Part shown: positions 35,891 to 44,915 of the stretch, in pieces
Layout of the letters: the number at the start of each line of letters is the position of its first letter
How positions within the stretch are numbered: position 1 is the stretch's first letter
Program-made: the position numbers and the translations under genes
The notes under the pieces: generated by a model
What the model saw: the letters and a program-made list of their open reading frames with translations, nothing else
Database searches by the model: none
Told to the model about the DNA's origin: nothing
Assembly (NCBI GenBank): GCA_024398665.1
Contig: JAKSIS010000010.1
Span: forward strand, 1-64,000
Direction: 5' to 3'
Origin: Bacteroidaceae bacterium
GTDB lineage: Bacteria > Bacteroidota > Bacteroidia > Bacteroidales > Bacteroidaceae
DNA: 64,000 nucleotides

Positions 35891-37231
35891 TCATATTATG
35901 AGGGTGATTACAAGCATGTAAATGCCCATTCCAAGAAGGTCATTCGTAATCTGCACGAAAGGGCCTGTGGCTATGGCGGGGTCAATGTGTATCTTTTCGA
36001 AAAGAAGCGGCAGCAGGGTGCCCCACAGGGTACCAATGAGCACCAGTCCGAACATGCTCAGGGGAACGGCGTACGTTACCGGATCAGACCATCCGAACGC
36101 GAACACGTTGTAGGCCAGGACCAGCAGCGACAGTACAATGGCGTTGATTAACGCCACGGCCGATTCCTTGAACACCTGCCGCCATATGTTGCTTGTGTTG
36201 AGCGAACCGTTGGCAAGTCCCTGCACCACAAGGGCCGATGACTGCGTGCCCACATTGCCGCCTGTTCCACCTATGAGCGGTATGAAGAACAGCAGTGAAG
36301 TGGCGGCGGCGAAGGCCGTCTCGAAATGCTCCAGCAGCTTTGAGTTCAGAATGCCGCCCAATATGCCTATGAGCAGCCACGGTATGCGTGACCACATCTG
36401 GCGGAACACGTTGTCATCGGCCTCGACATCGCCGGTAAGACCGGCAGCCTGCTGATAGTCATGTTCCTGCTGTTCACGCAGTTCGTCAATGACGTCATCG
36501 ACCGTGATCTGACCCTGCAGGCGCCCTATGCTGTCAATGACCGGAACGGACACCAGGTTGTACTTTTCAATCATCTGCACCACGTCATCAATGGGCGTGT
36601 CGACCTTGGTGCTTATCAGGTCCTCGTCCATGACGTACTTCACTTTCGATACGGACGGGTTGGTGATCATCTTCTTCAGGGGGAACACGCCCTTCAGGCG
36701 GCCGTCGTCATCGACCACGTACACGTTGTATATCTCGTCAAGGTCCTCGGCCTGCTTGCGCATTTCCTGAAGGCATTCGGGCATACTCATGTTCTCGTTC
36801 ACGACAACCATTTCAGTGCCCATCAGACCGCCGGCGGTATCTTCATCATACTGCAGCAGGTCCACAATGTCACTGGCCTGCTCTATGTCTCCGATGTGTG
36901 CAAGGACTTCCTCCTGACGGTCTTCGTCCATCTCCTGGATGATGTCCACGGCATCATCGGTATCCATGTTGTCAATGAACTTGCTGGCAATCACTTCCGA
37001 CGGGAGCACATCCAGCAGGCGCTTGCGGTTGTCCTCGTCCATTTCGACCAGGACATCGGCCGCCGTTTCGTTGTCCAGCTGGCGGTAAACCAGCCTGGCC
37101 TCATCGACATCAAGGGTATCGCACAGTTCGGCTATATCGGCCGGATGCATGTCCTCAAGGATAGCCTTGAGCTGTACGGCATCCTGCCTTTCAATCACTT
37201 CAAGAATGTTATCCAGAAAATCCTTCTCCAT
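35891..37231 (-). CDS. mgtE: Magnesium transporter MgtE
   Basis: Mg2+ channel of the inner membrane, 446 residues. Domains in order are the N-terminal superhelical MgtE_N domain (about 1-125, with the repeated short aspartate-rich helices), two CBS domains (about 130-250, IYNVYVVDDDGRLKGVFPL and LVSVPVIDSIGRLQGQITV), and five membrane helices with the pore segment GGTGGNVGTQSSALVVQGLA. The acidic N domain and CBS pair sense cytoplasmic Mg2+ and close the channel. The gene lies 69 bp after rsmA, and a GC-rich hairpin stands just upstream of its start. Confidence 0.94.
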   Translation of the reverse strand: MEKDFLDNILEVIERQDAVQLKAILEDMHPADIAELCDTLDVDEARLVYRQLDNETAADVLVEMDEDNRKRLLDVLPSEVIASKFIDNMDTDDAVDIIQEMDEDRQEEVLAHIGDIEQASDIVDLLQYDEDTAGGLMGTEMVVVNENMSMPECLQEMRKQAEDLDEIYNVYVVDDDGRLKGVFPLKKMITNPSVSKVKYVMDEDLISTKVDTPIDDVVQMIEKYNLVSVPVIDSIGRLQGQITVDDVIDELREQQEHDYQQAAGLTGDVEADDNVFRQMWSRIPWLLIGILGGILNSKLLEHFETAFAAATSLLFFIPLIGGTGGNVGTQSSALVVQGLANGSLNTSNIWRQVFKESAVALINAIVLSLLVLAYNVFAFGWSDPVTYAVPLSMFGLVLIGTLWGTLLPLLFEKIHIDPAIATGPFVQITNDLLGMGIYMLVITLII

Positions 37232-37247
37232 AGTTCTGAATACATGC

Positions 37248-37267
37248 GGCCCCTCAAGAGCGGGGCC
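37248..37267 (-). promoter_or_regulatory. Hairpin in the mgtE leader
   Basis: A 6-bp GC stem (GGCCCC with GGGGCC, 8-nt loop) ends 16 nt before the mgtE start. No T run follows. It could be a weak end for rsmA or a translational control element; neither is established. Confidence 0.35.
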
Positions 37268-37300
37268 AGGGTGAGTTTTTCGGTTTCCTAACTCGGGATA

Positions 37301-38080
37301 TCAGCCTGCAGCCTGTTCCATCATGTTCGTCAGAGAGATGAAATCACTGACTGAAAGCTGTTCGGGACGTCTGTCCAGATAAGGAGAGTCCGCCGGTAGA
37401 GGGACATCCTTCTCATAGACCTGCCTGAGCGAATTGCGCAGCATCTTGCGCCGCATGCCGAACGTGCACTTCACAACCTTCCGGAACAGGGCTTCATTGC
37501 AGCCCAGCTGCGTGCGGGAGTTGCGGGTAAGGCGCAAGACAGCACTCTTGACCTTTGGAGGCGGATCAAAGACATTTTCGTGTACGGTGAAAAGGTATTC
37601 GGTGTCATACCAGGCCTGCAGCAGCACGCTCAGTATGCCGTAGTTGCGGTTTCCGGGGCCCGAGCATATGCGCTGGGCCACTTCACGCTGCAGCATTCCA
37701 GTGCAGCACGGTATGAGTTCCCTGTTCTCCAGCATGCGGAAGAATATCTGGCTGGATATGTTGTACGGATAATTTCCCGTAAGGACAAACTGTCCGCCGT
37801 CAAAGAGCCCGTTCAGGTCCAGCTTGAGGAAATCGCCCTCAATGACATTCACGTCCGGCATGTTCTCATGCAGGTACATGACTGACTCCCTGTCAATTTC
37901 TATTACTTTCAGCTGGCGGTCACGCTCCTTCAGGAACTGTGTGAGGACTCCAGTGCCGGGTCCTATTTCGAGAATGGGGAGATCAGGACGGGCATCAACG
38001 GTTGCGGCTATTGCCCGGGCAATATCCATATCCCGCAGGAAGTGCTGGCCTAGAGCCTTTTTGGGTTTTACAGTCCGCAT
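37301..38080 (-). CDS. rsmA: 16S rRNA dimethyladenosine transferase RsmA (KsgA)
   Basis: Methylates two adjacent adenines near the 3' end of 16S rRNA, using S-adenosylmethionine. The 259-residue protein has the N-terminal KKALGQHFLRD, the SAM-binding EIGPGTGVLT, and the target-base motif NYPYNISSQIFF. The C-terminal helical domain follows. The start MRTVKPKKALG is preferred; an ATG 13 codons upstream would start inside the leader. A TACCTTTG box on the minus strand lies 37 bp upstream. Confidence 0.95.
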   Translation of the reverse strand: MRTVKPKKALGQHFLRDMDIARAIAATVDARPDLPILEIGPGTGVLTQFLKERDRQLKVIEIDRESVMYLHENMPDVNVIEGDFLKLDLNGLFDGGQFVLTGNYPYNISSQIFFRMLENRELIPCCTGMLQREVAQRICSGPGNRNYGILSVLLQAWYDTEYLFTVHENVFDPPPKVKSAVLRLTRNSRTQLGCNEALFRKVVKCTFGMRRKMLRNSLRQVYEKDVPLPADSPYLDRRPEQLSVSDFISLTNMMEQAAG

Positions 38081-38116
38081 TGTCGTCCATATGATTGATT
38101 TTTCCGTCTGACTTTG

Positions 38117-38124
38117 CAAAGGTA
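38117..38124 (-). promoter_or_regulatory. -7 box for rsmA
   Basis: TACCTTTG on the minus strand, 37 bp upstream of the preferred rsmA start, which supports that start over the longer reading. Confidence 0.5.
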
Positions 38125-38207
38125 GTCAAATTGGTTTAAAGAGTGTACTCTTTGCGGTTTTTATTTCGGTTTCGCCCATCACCGCGGGCCACTTTGGCGA
38201 AAATGAC

Positions 38208-38215
38208 TACCTTTG
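38208..38215 (+). promoter_or_regulatory. -7 box for the rhodanese/MBL gene, with direct repeat
   Basis: TACCTTTG, 18 bp before the start codon. The box overlaps the second copy of a 13-bp direct repeat, CTTTGGC(G/A)AAAAT, at 38192-38204 and 38211-38223 (12 of 13 bases identical, 19-bp period). Confidence 0.5.
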
Positions 38216-38232
38216 GCAAAAATATTGGAATT

Positions 38233-39291
38233 ATGAGAAAATCTTTTCTGGCAGCGGTTCTCGGAACCGTAATCGGAGTCAGCGGCTGCAAGGCCCAGAA
38301 CCCCAACATTGCAAGTGTGGGAGTTGACGGATTCGAGAAGGCCATCCTGGATCCGCAGGTCCTGCTCATTGATGTCAGAACCCCCGAGGAGTATGCTGAA
38401 GGCCATATCCCCGGCGCAATAAACGTGGATGTAAGGGAAAACGGTTTCATGGACAGGATATTCAGAATAATGACCCGTGACATGAGGGCAGCAGTATATT
38501 GCCGCAGCGGCAACCGCAGCAAAACCGCCCGTGACATGCTGGCCGGCTACGGCTACATGGTCTATGAACTGGACCCGGGATTCATCGCATGGACTGAGGC
38601 CGGCAAACCCGTTGTAAGGGATGAGTCCGATGTCTTCCTCACCCCGAACGGAACGACCATAGTCCTGTACTGCATCAAGCACGGCAGCATCGGAATGAAA
38701 ATTGCTGACAAATGGATATATGTCGACCCAGTTGGACGCGCCGCCCAGCCAGCCACTGACTATTCCATTCTGCCCAAGGCCGATGCCATACTCATAACCC
38801 ACGAACACGGCGACCACCTGGATGCCGATGCCATTGGCCAGCTGACCGGGGATGATACCAGGATATTCGCCACCGCCAATTGCTGCAAGCAGCTGGGCAG
38901 GGGTGACGCTATGGCTCCGGGCGATGTCCGCACGCTTGACGGAGGCATTGGGATAAAGGCCGTCCCCGCATACAACACTTCAGCTGACAAGCAGAATTTC
39001 CATCCCAAAGGACGTGACAACGGATATCTGCTTACGGTTGACGGCTTTACAATATATGTTGCAGGTGACACTGAGGACATTCCCGAAATGAAGGACCTGC
39101 CCGCCGTTGACGTGGCTTTCCTGCCATGCAACCTGCCCTACACCATGTCACCGGAGCAGTTGGACAATGCCGCACGGACCATCGGACCGAAGGTGCTGTT
39201 TCCCTACCACTACAGCAGCACAGACATGACAAAGGTAACTGACATGTTGGAAGGCAGCGGAATTGACGTGCGCATACGCCGCTACCAGTAA
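38233..39291 (+). CDS. Lipoprotein with rhodanese and metallo-beta-lactamase domains
   Basis: Predicted envelope lipoprotein of 352 residues. The signal ends in lipobox VSGC with Cys19. An N-terminal rhodanese domain (about 27-128) has the persulfide-forming Cys90 in YCRSGNRS. An MBL-fold hydrolase domain (about 135-352) has THEHGDHLDAD (190-198) as metal site, then AGDTED and a late PYHYSS histidine. The start MRKSFLAAV gives the clean signal and fits the -7 box; an in-frame ATG 30 codons upstream would precede the promoter. Such pairings usually deal with sulfane sulfur or persulfides, but the domain order here is unlike the common MBL-then-rhodanese enzymes. Function is inference. Confidence 0.85.
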   Translation: MRKSFLAAVLGTVIGVSGCKAQNPNIASVGVDGFEKAILDPQVLLIDVRTPEEYAEGHIPGAINVDVRENGFMDRIFRIMTRDMRAAVYCRSGNRSKTARDMLAGYGYMVYELDPGFIAWTEAGKPVVRDESDVFLTPNGTTIVLYCIKHGSIGMKIADKWIYVDPVGRAAQPATDYSILPKADAILITHEHGDHLDADAIGQLTGDDTRIFATANCCKQLGRGDAMAPGDVRTLDGGIGIKAVPAYNTSADKQNFHPKGRDNGYLLTVDGFTIYVAGDTEDIPEMKDLPAVDVAFLPCNLPYTMSPEQLDNAARTIGPKVLFPYHYSSTDMTKVTDMLEGSGIDVRIRRYQ

Positions 39292-39330
39292 GGTCTCTTT
39301 GGAATATCTTTCGTATCTTAGCGGTCGGTT

Positions 39331-40329
39331 ATGAAAAAGGGCGTTTCGACCACACTCAAAATAGGGCTTCCGCTGCTCATTTCAGCAGTGGTGCTGTATT
39401 TCACGTACCGGGACTACAACTTCACGGAGTTCGGCAATGACATGCGCCGCATAAACTGGCTGTGGCTTGCCGCGGCGCTTTCGTTCAGTGCGCTGGGACC
39501 GCTGTTCCGCGGACTGCGCTGGAACCTGCTGCTCGAACCCATAGGCTATGACGTGCCCAGAAAGGACACCGTGCTGACCGTATTCACCGGATATGCCGCC
39601 AACATAATCATTCCCCGCGTGGGTGAAATATGCCGATGCGGCATGCTGGAGCAGAACGCGAAAGTCCCGTTCAGCAAAGGTCTGGGCACCCTGGTGGCTG
39701 AAAGGGTTGTCGATGCCGTCCTGCTGGGGCTGATCGTACTTGGCAGCATACTTGCACAGCTGGGACAGTTCAGGCTGCTGCTCACCCCTGACGGCACGGA
39801 AGAAATCGCTGAAAGCACTCCCATGCTTCAGAATCCGGCCTTCTGGTACTGGGCCATCGGAATAACCGTATTCTGCGCCCTGTGCTGGTGGCTCTGTGCA
39901 AAGTTCCACCTTTGGGAGAAAGTGAAAGGCTTCATAAGCGGTTTCTGGGAAGGGTTCCTTTCACTGAAACAGATCAGGCGCCTGCCCCTGTTCCTTCTCT
40001 ATTCAGTAGGGATATGGATCTGCTACTACCTTGAACTTTATCTGGCGTTCTACTGCCTGCCGTCAACAGCGGCCGTGGGCCCGGTGGCCGGTCTGGCCTG
40101 TTTCGCAGCCAGCAGCATTGCCGTCCTGGTCCCCACCCCCAACGGTGCAGGTCCGTGGAACCTTGCCATAGTCAAAATGCTTGGAATATACGGTGTCCCC
40201 CAGTCCGATGCACAGCCCATGTCATTCGTCCTGCATTTCTGCCAGACCATGATATACCTGCTGTGCGGCTTCATTGCATGGGTGGCACTGAAAATAATAC
40301 ACCGAAATGGAACATCCCGAGAACAGTGA
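39331..40329 (+). CDS. Lysylphosphatidylglycerol synthase-like flippase-domain membrane protein
   Basis: Integral inner-membrane protein of 332 residues with about eight hydrophobic segments, of the UPF0104/LPG synthase transmembrane family. Family marks include LSFSALGPLFRGLRWNLLL near the N-terminus, the segment NIIIPRVGEICRCGML, and the late motif VPTPNGAGPWNLA. Members transport or expose lipids, or of unknown substrate. A near-consensus -7 box (TATCTTTC) lies 19 bp upstream. Its 3' end overlaps meaB by 23 bp, indicating one transcript, although no functional link to meaB is evident. Confidence 0.85.
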   Translation: MKKGVSTTLKIGLPLLISAVVLYFTYRDYNFTEFGNDMRRINWLWLAAALSFSALGPLFRGLRWNLLLEPIGYDVPRKDTVLTVFTGYAANIIIPRVGEICRCGMLEQNAKVPFSKGLGTLVAERVVDAVLLGLIVLGSILAQLGQFRLLLTPDGTEEIAESTPMLQNPAFWYWAIGITVFCALCWWLCAKFHLWEKVKGFISGFWEGFLSLKQIRRLPLFLLYSVGIWICYYLELYLAFYCLPSTAAVGPVAGLACFAASSIAVLVPTPNGAGPWNLAIVKMLGIYGVPQSDAQPMSFVLHFCQTMIYLLCGFIAWVALKIIHRNGTSREQ

Positions 40330-41398
40330 GGAATACAAGGGACTGACCGTGAACAGCGGCGTGGTCCATCCCGACAGCGTCAACCCCTATTTCAAGAAAC
40401 GCGCCGCAAGACGTCCGCAGCTGTCCGTATCGGACTATGTGGAAGGCATAGTGAAGGGCAACGTCACGGTGCTCAGCCAGGCCGTAACCCTGGTCGAGAG
40501 CCTGAGGCCGGAACATCAGGCCGTTGCGCAGGAGGTGATTGAGAAATGCCTGCCCTATGCCGGAAATTCAGTCCGCATAGGCATAAGCGGCGTTCCAGGA
40601 GCCGGCAAGAGCACGTCCATTGACGAATTCGGCCTGCATGTGCTCAAGGACGGCGGCAAGCTGGCCGTTCTGGCAATAGACCCCAGTTCGGAAAAGACAA
40701 AAGGCAGCATACTTGGTGACAAGACGCGCATGGAGAAACTCTCAGTCCACCCCAACGCATTCATACGCCCCAGTCCGTCGGCCGGCAGTCTGGGCGGCGT
40801 GGCCCGCAAGACGCGTGAGACCATTGTGCTGTGTGAGGCCGCAGGCTTTGACAAGATCTTTGTCGAGACCGTGGGCGTGGGCCAGAGTGAGACCGCCGTG
40901 CATTCCATGGTGGACTTCTTCCTGCTCATACAGCTGGCCGGCACCGGCGACGAACTGCAGGGCATAAAGCGCGGAATAATGGAGATGGCGGACGGCATTG
41001 CCATAAACAAGGCCGACGGCGACAACATACCCAAGGCCGAAATGGCAGCGCAGAGCCTGCGCAACGCCCTGCACCTGTTCCCCGCCCCGGAAAGCGGCTG
41101 GACGCCCAGAGTCGTGACCTATTCCGGTTTCTACGGACTCAAGATCAAGGACGTCTGGGACATGGTCTGGGAATACGTTGACTTTGTAAGGAAGAACGGC
41201 TACTTCCAGTACCGCCGCAACGAACAGTCCAAGTACTGGATGTACGAAACCATAAACGAATCGCTCAAGAACGGTTTCTACAATGACCCGGTGATATCGG
41301 CACGGCTGGAGGAGACTGAAAGGCTTGTCCTTGGCGGCCAGCAGACATCATTCGCCGCCGCCCACCGCCTGCTTGAAGAATACAGGGCCAGACCCTGA
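40307..41398 (+). CDS. meaB: Methylmalonyl-CoA mutase-associated GTPase MeaB
   Basis: G3E-family P-loop GTPase that protects and reactivates the B12-dependent methylmalonyl-CoA mutase. The 363-residue protein has the P loop GVPGAGKS (95-102), the switch region SSEKTKGSILGDKTRM, ETVGVGQSE and NKADGDN, the expected order. A C-terminal dimerisation arm follows (SLKNGFYNDPVISARLEE). The mutase subunits are not in this window. It overlaps the membrane protein gene by 23 bp and is followed by a strong terminator. Confidence 0.93.
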   Translation: MEHPENSEEYKGLTVNSGVVHPDSVNPYFKKRAARRPQLSVSDYVEGIVKGNVTVLSQAVTLVESLRPEHQAVAQEVIEKCLPYAGNSVRIGISGVPGAGKSTSIDEFGLHVLKDGGKLAVLAIDPSSEKTKGSILGDKTRMEKLSVHPNAFIRPSPSAGSLGGVARKTRETIVLCEAAGFDKIFVETVGVGQSETAVHSMVDFFLLIQLAGTGDELQGIKRGIMEMADGIAINKADGDNIPKAEMAAQSLRNALHLFPAPESGWTPRVVTYSGFYGLKIKDVWDMVWEYVDFVRKNGYFQYRRNEQSKYWMYETINESLKNGFYNDPVISARLEETERLVLGGQQTSFAAAHRLLEEYRARP

Positions 41399-41432
41399 CC
41401 GACGGGGCCGGACCCTGGCCGGAAGGACGGAA

Positions 41433-41469
41433 AAAAAAGACTGTCGCCGTTGCGGTGACAGTCTTTTTT
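41433..41469. terminator. Bidirectional terminator between meaB and tRNA-Gln
   Basis: A 16-bp stem (one G-U pair) with loop GTTGC, an A run at 41431-41438 and a T run at 41464-41469. It serves both the rightward meaB and the leftward tRNA-Gln. Confidence 0.85.
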
Positions 41470-41470
41470 G

Positions 41471-41541
41471 CTGGGCTACCCGGACTCGAACCAGGAAAGG
41501 CAGGACCAGAATCTGCAGTGTTACCATTACACCATAGCCCA
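41471..41541 (-). tRNA. tRNA-Gln (anticodon CTG)
   Basis: On the minus strand a 71-nt cloverleaf: acceptor TGGGCTA with TAGCCCA, the short D-arm GTG/CAC, and an anticodon arm with loop TTCTGGT whose positions 34-36 are CTG. This reads codon CAG. T-arm contains GTTCGAGTC. The start with U and the loop TTCTG resemble glutamine tRNAs generally. CCA is not encoded. A terminator lies immediately downstream. Confidence 0.93.
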
Positions 41542-41562
41542 ATGCTTTTTCGAAAAGCGGTG

Positions 41563-41592
41563 CAAATATACGGCTTTTTTCTGGTTCGCAAA
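41563..41592 (-). promoter_or_regulatory. tRNA-Gln promoter
   Basis: On the minus strand, TTTG (41589-41592) is 18 bp from TATATTTG (41563-41570). The bases after the -7 box are the GCACCGCTTTT shared with the other tRNAs. A small hairpin, GCTTTT-cga-AAAAGC, stands between it and the tRNA. Confidence 0.7.
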
Positions 41593-41659
41593 CATTTTGG
41601 CACATTTTTTGCCATAAATATTTTGTCCGCCGCAGAGAGGCGGGCAAGAAAGTTTTCAT

Positions 41660-41667
41660 TACTTTTG
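41660..41667 (+). promoter_or_regulatory. -7 box for rsfS-ftsH-cdsA
   Basis: TACTTTTG, 25 bp before the rsfS start. The 90 bases between this box and the tRNA-Gln promoter hold no gene. Confidence 0.5.
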
Positions 41668-41692
41668 TAGAATCACATACATTTACACGTAA

Positions 41693-42058
41693 ATGGCAAA
41701 AAAGAAGAGAGAAAGCATAATTGAAAGCATCATAGAAGGCATTCAGGAAAGGAAAGGCGAAAAAATCACGGTGGTTGACCTGAGCGGAATCGAGGATACC
41801 GCATGCCGTTATTTCGTAATCTGCCAGGGAGGCACGCCCAACCAGACGCTGGCCATTGAGGACTCCATCAGGGAAACGGTGCGCATAAGGGAGAACATCA
41901 AGCCGGCATTCGTTGAAGGCACGCGCTACGCCCACTGGATAGCAATGGATTACGGAGAAGTCATGGTACACATTTTCGTACCTGAAGACCGCAGGTTCTA
42001 TGATCTGGAACACCTTTGGGCCGATGCCGCCCTTGAAGAGATCCCTGACCTTGACTGA
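41693..42058 (+). CDS. rsfS: Ribosomal silencing factor RsfS
   Basis: Binds L14 of the large ribosomal subunit and blocks subunit joining in slow growth. The 121-residue protein has the RsfS/Iojap fold with DLSGIEDTACRYFVICQGGT, the TRYAHWIAMDYGEVMVHIF core and the closing YDLEHLWADA. Length is standard. It opens a three-gene transcript with ftsH (35-bp gap) and cdsA. Confidence 0.94.
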   Translation: MAKKKRESIIESIIEGIQERKGEKITVVDLSGIEDTACRYFVICQGGTPNQTLAIEDSIRETVRIRENIKPAFVEGTRYAHWIAMDYGEVMVHIFVPEDRRFYDLEHLWADAALEEIPDLD

Positions 42059-42093
42059 CACCTTGACACATTTTTACTGACAAGAGACCCATT

Positions 42094-44082
42094 ATGGCGG
42101 AAAAGAACAACAGCAAAAAGAAGAACAACGGCACCGGAGGAGGCGGCGCCGGAGGATCCAGAATAACCACCTGGCTGTACATAGCCATGTTCATCGGATT
42201 CGGATACATAATGCTCAAACCTGACGGTTCAGAACTGACTGGAAAGGCTTCATACACCGAATTCAAGGAATACATGGAGAAAGGTTACGTGAGCAGCCTT
42301 GTCATATACACCAACATGGACAATATGGAAATGTACATATGGCCGGATTCAGCCAAATACATTTTCGGTGACAAGGCGGCCGCACAGCCGCTTGCACGCC
42401 CCATGATGCAGGTTGGAGTGGGTTCCATGGACAACCTGCAGGAATTCATTGACAGGGCGCAGTCCGAAGGCCGGTTCAGCGGCAAGGTGGAATACGTACG
42501 CAAGTCACACACGTTCACTGACGTGCTCATAAGCATATTCCCGTTCCTGCTGCTCATAGTATTGTGGATTGTCATGTCCAGGCGCATGAGCGGCGGAGGC
42601 TCAGGCGGCGGAGGCGGCGTGTTCAGCGTGGGCAAGTCCAAAGCCAGGGTCTATGAAAAGGGACAGGCTGACCGCGTCACGTTCAAGGACGTGGCTGGAC
42701 AGGCCGAGGCAAAGACTGAAGTCCAGGAGATTGTGGAGTTCCTCAAGAACCCCAAGAAATACACAGACCTGGGCGGAAAGATTCCCAAGGGCGCTCTGCT
42801 TGTAGGTCCTCCGGGCACAGGCAAGACACTGCTGGCCAAGGCTGTGGCCGGTGAGGCCGATGTTCCCTTCTTCTCACTTTCCGGATCGGATTTCGTTGAG
42901 ATGTTCGTGGGCGTGGGCGCATCAAGGGTGCGTGACCTGTTCCGTCAGGCTAAGGAGAAGGCACCATGCATAATATTCATTGATGAGATCGATGCCGTAG
43001 GCCGTGCACGCGGCAAGAATCCGGCCATGGGCGGCAATGACGAACGTGAGAACACCCTGAACCAGCTGCTCACCGAAATGGACGGTTTCGCCACCAACAG
43101 CGGCGTCATAATCCTGGCCGCCACCAACCGCGTGGACATTCTGGACAAGGCCCTGCTGCGTGCAGGACGCTTTGACCGCCAGATTCACCTTGACCTGCCG
43201 GACCTGAACGAACGCAAGGAGGTGTTCGGTGTGCACCTGAGGAAAATCAAGCTGAGCAAGGATGTCGACATAGACCTGCTGGCACGCCAGACACCCGGTT
43301 TCAGCGGCGCCGACATTGCCAACGTGTGCAATGAGGCCGCCCTGATAGCAGCCCGCCACAACAAGAAGGCAGTGCAGAAGGAAGACTTCCTTTCAGCCGT
43401 AGACCGCATTGTGGGCGGACTGGAAAAGAAGACCAAGGTGCTTACCGCCGATGAGAAGAGGGCCATTGCCCTTCATGAGGCCGGCCATGCCACATTGTCA
43501 TGGTTCCTGGAATACGCCAATCCGCTCATCAAGGTCACCATCGTACCCCGAGGCCGCGCTCTGGGAGCAGCCTGGTACCTGCCTGAGGAACGTCAGATCA
43601 CGACCAGGGAACAGATGCTTGACGAAATGTGCGCCACCCTGGGCGGCCGCGCTGCCGAGGAACTGTTCATAGGACATATCTCAACCGGCGCAATGAATGA
43701 CCTGGAGCGTGTCACCAAGCAGGCCTACGGCATGATTGCCTATGCCGGAATGAGCGACAGGCTGCCCAACCTGTGCTACTACAGCAGCACTGACGAATAC
43801 GCCTTCCAGAAACCCTACAGCGAAAAGACCGCTGAACTCATTGACAGTGAAGTCAAGGAGATGATAGCGCAGCAGTACGAACGCGGCAAGCAGCTGCTCA
43901 GGGAACATGAGGAAGGACACCACCGTCTGGCCCAGCTCCTCATTGAGCGTGAAGTCATATTCGCTGAAGACGTTGAGGAGATTTTCGGCAAACGTCCGTG
44001 GGCGTCAAGAAGCGAAGAGATCCTGGGCACTGACAACACGGCAGCCGGAACCGATGTCGAACTCCAAACACCTGCTGAATAA
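42094..44082 (+). CDS. ftsH: ATP-dependent zinc metalloprotease FtsH
   Basis: Membrane-bound AAA+ protease that removes misfolded membrane proteins. The 662-residue protein has two membrane segments (about 25-41 and 143-161) around a periplasmic domain. The AAA domain has Walker A GPPGTGKT (238-245) and FIDEIDAVG (295-303). The zinc-protease site is HEAGH (461-465). Two glycine runs, at about 14-21 and 167-175, flank the periplasmic part; the second acts as a flexible linker to the AAA domain. The stop codon overlaps the cdsA start by one base (TAATG). Confidence 0.97.
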   Translation: MAEKNNSKKKNNGTGGGGAGGSRITTWLYIAMFIGFGYIMLKPDGSELTGKASYTEFKEYMEKGYVSSLVIYTNMDNMEMYIWPDSAKYIFGDKAAAQPLARPMMQVGVGSMDNLQEFIDRAQSEGRFSGKVEYVRKSHTFTDVLISIFPFLLLIVLWIVMSRRMSGGGSGGGGGVFSVGKSKARVYEKGQADRVTFKDVAGQAEAKTEVQEIVEFLKNPKKYTDLGGKIPKGALLVGPPGTGKTLLAKAVAGEADVPFFSLSGSDFVEMFVGVGASRVRDLFRQAKEKAPCIIFIDEIDAVGRARGKNPAMGGNDERENTLNQLLTEMDGFATNSGVIILAATNRVDILDKALLRAGRFDRQIHLDLPDLNERKEVFGVHLRKIKLSKDVDIDLLARQTPGFSGADIANVCNEAALIAARHNKKAVQKEDFLSAVDRIVGGLEKKTKVLTADEKRAIALHEAGHATLSWFLEYANPLIKVTIVPRGRALGAAWYLPEERQITTREQMLDEMCATLGGRAAEELFIGHISTGAMNDLERVTKQAYGMIAYAGMSDRLPNLCYYSSTDEYAFQKPYSEKTAELIDSEVKEMIAQQYERGKQLLREHEEGHHRLAQLLIEREVIFAEDVEEIFGKRPWASRSEEILGTDNTAAGTDVELQTPAE

Positions 44083-44915
44083 TGAACTTCCTTATAAGAA
44101 CCGCCACCGCAGTAGTGTATGCAGCCGTACTCCTGTTCTGCATGCAGAAGGGAGACATATGGTTCCTGGGGCTTTTCGGCCTGTGCACCGTTCTGGCCAC
44201 AGCTGAATTCAGCGGCCTTGCCAACAGGTACCGTCAGGCCGGCACAAGCCGCCTGTGGTCAGTACTGGCAGCCCTGTCTTTCTACATTGCCGTAGCCATG
44301 GCTCCCGTACAGTCTGACATGACATTCATACCGTTCATAGTATGTGTAATGGTCATTTTCATACTGGAACTGTACAGGAAGAAGGAAAGTCCGCTGAGAA
44401 GCATGGCCTACACCCTTCTGCCTGTGCTCTACATTGCCCTGCCCTTCTCGCTCCTGTCGCTGCTGGGCTACGGCATATTCGCTGAAGGCTACAACCCAGC
44501 CGTCCCCGTTGCGCTGTTCATTTTCCTGTGGTGCAATGACGTTGGCGCATACTGCACGGGGTGCACAATAGGCCGTCACAAGCTGTTCGAAAGGGTTTCA
44601 CCCAAGAAGACCTGGGAAGGTTCAGCCGGGGGGGCTGTGCTGACAGTTGCAGGAGCCGTTGTTCTGACAAAGTGTCTTCCTGACATATACGGTGCGGCAC
44701 CGCTCCGGGTATGGATAGGCATGGCCCTGACTGTAGTGCTGTTCGGCACCTGGGGTGATCTGATAGAGTCGCTCATGAAGCGTGAAATGGGAATCAAGGA
44801 TTCCGGCAGGATTCTGCCCGGCCACGGCGGCATGCTGGACCGTTTTGACAGTACGCTTCTGGCAGCGCCGGCGGTGCTTGTCTATTTCTGTATCGTAATG
44901 AAGCTACTCAAGTAG
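44082..44915 (+). CDS. cdsA: Phosphatidate cytidylyltransferase
   Basis: Makes CDP-diacylglycerol from phosphatidate and CTP for phospholipid synthesis. The 277-residue integral membrane protein has about eight hydrophobic helices and ends with the family signature GHGGMLDRFDSTLLAAPAV, which follows RKMSPKKT-like text (FERVSPKKTWEGSAGG). It is translationally coupled to ftsH by a one-base overlap. The 3' end overlaps the convergent lpxB gene by 12 bp. Confidence 0.95.
   Translation: MNFLIRTATAVVYAAVLLFCMQKGDIWFLGLFGLCTVLATAEFSGLANRYRQAGTSRLWSVLAALSFYIAVAMAPVQSDMTFIPFIVCVMVIFILELYRKKESPLRSMAYTLLPVLYIALPFSLLSLLGYGIFAEGYNPAVPVALFIFLWCNDVGAYCTGCTIGRHKLFERVSPKKTWEGSAGGAVLTVAGAVVLTKCLPDIYGAAPLRVWIGMALTVVLFGTWGDLIESLMKREMGIKDSGRILPGHGGMLDRFDSTLLAAPAVLVYFCIVMKLLK

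Noticed and set aside
36461..37291. A 276-codon plus-strand frame opposite mgtE
   Set aside because: His/Val-rich, a typical mirror of acidic, aspartate-rich coding sequence. No promoter is visible.
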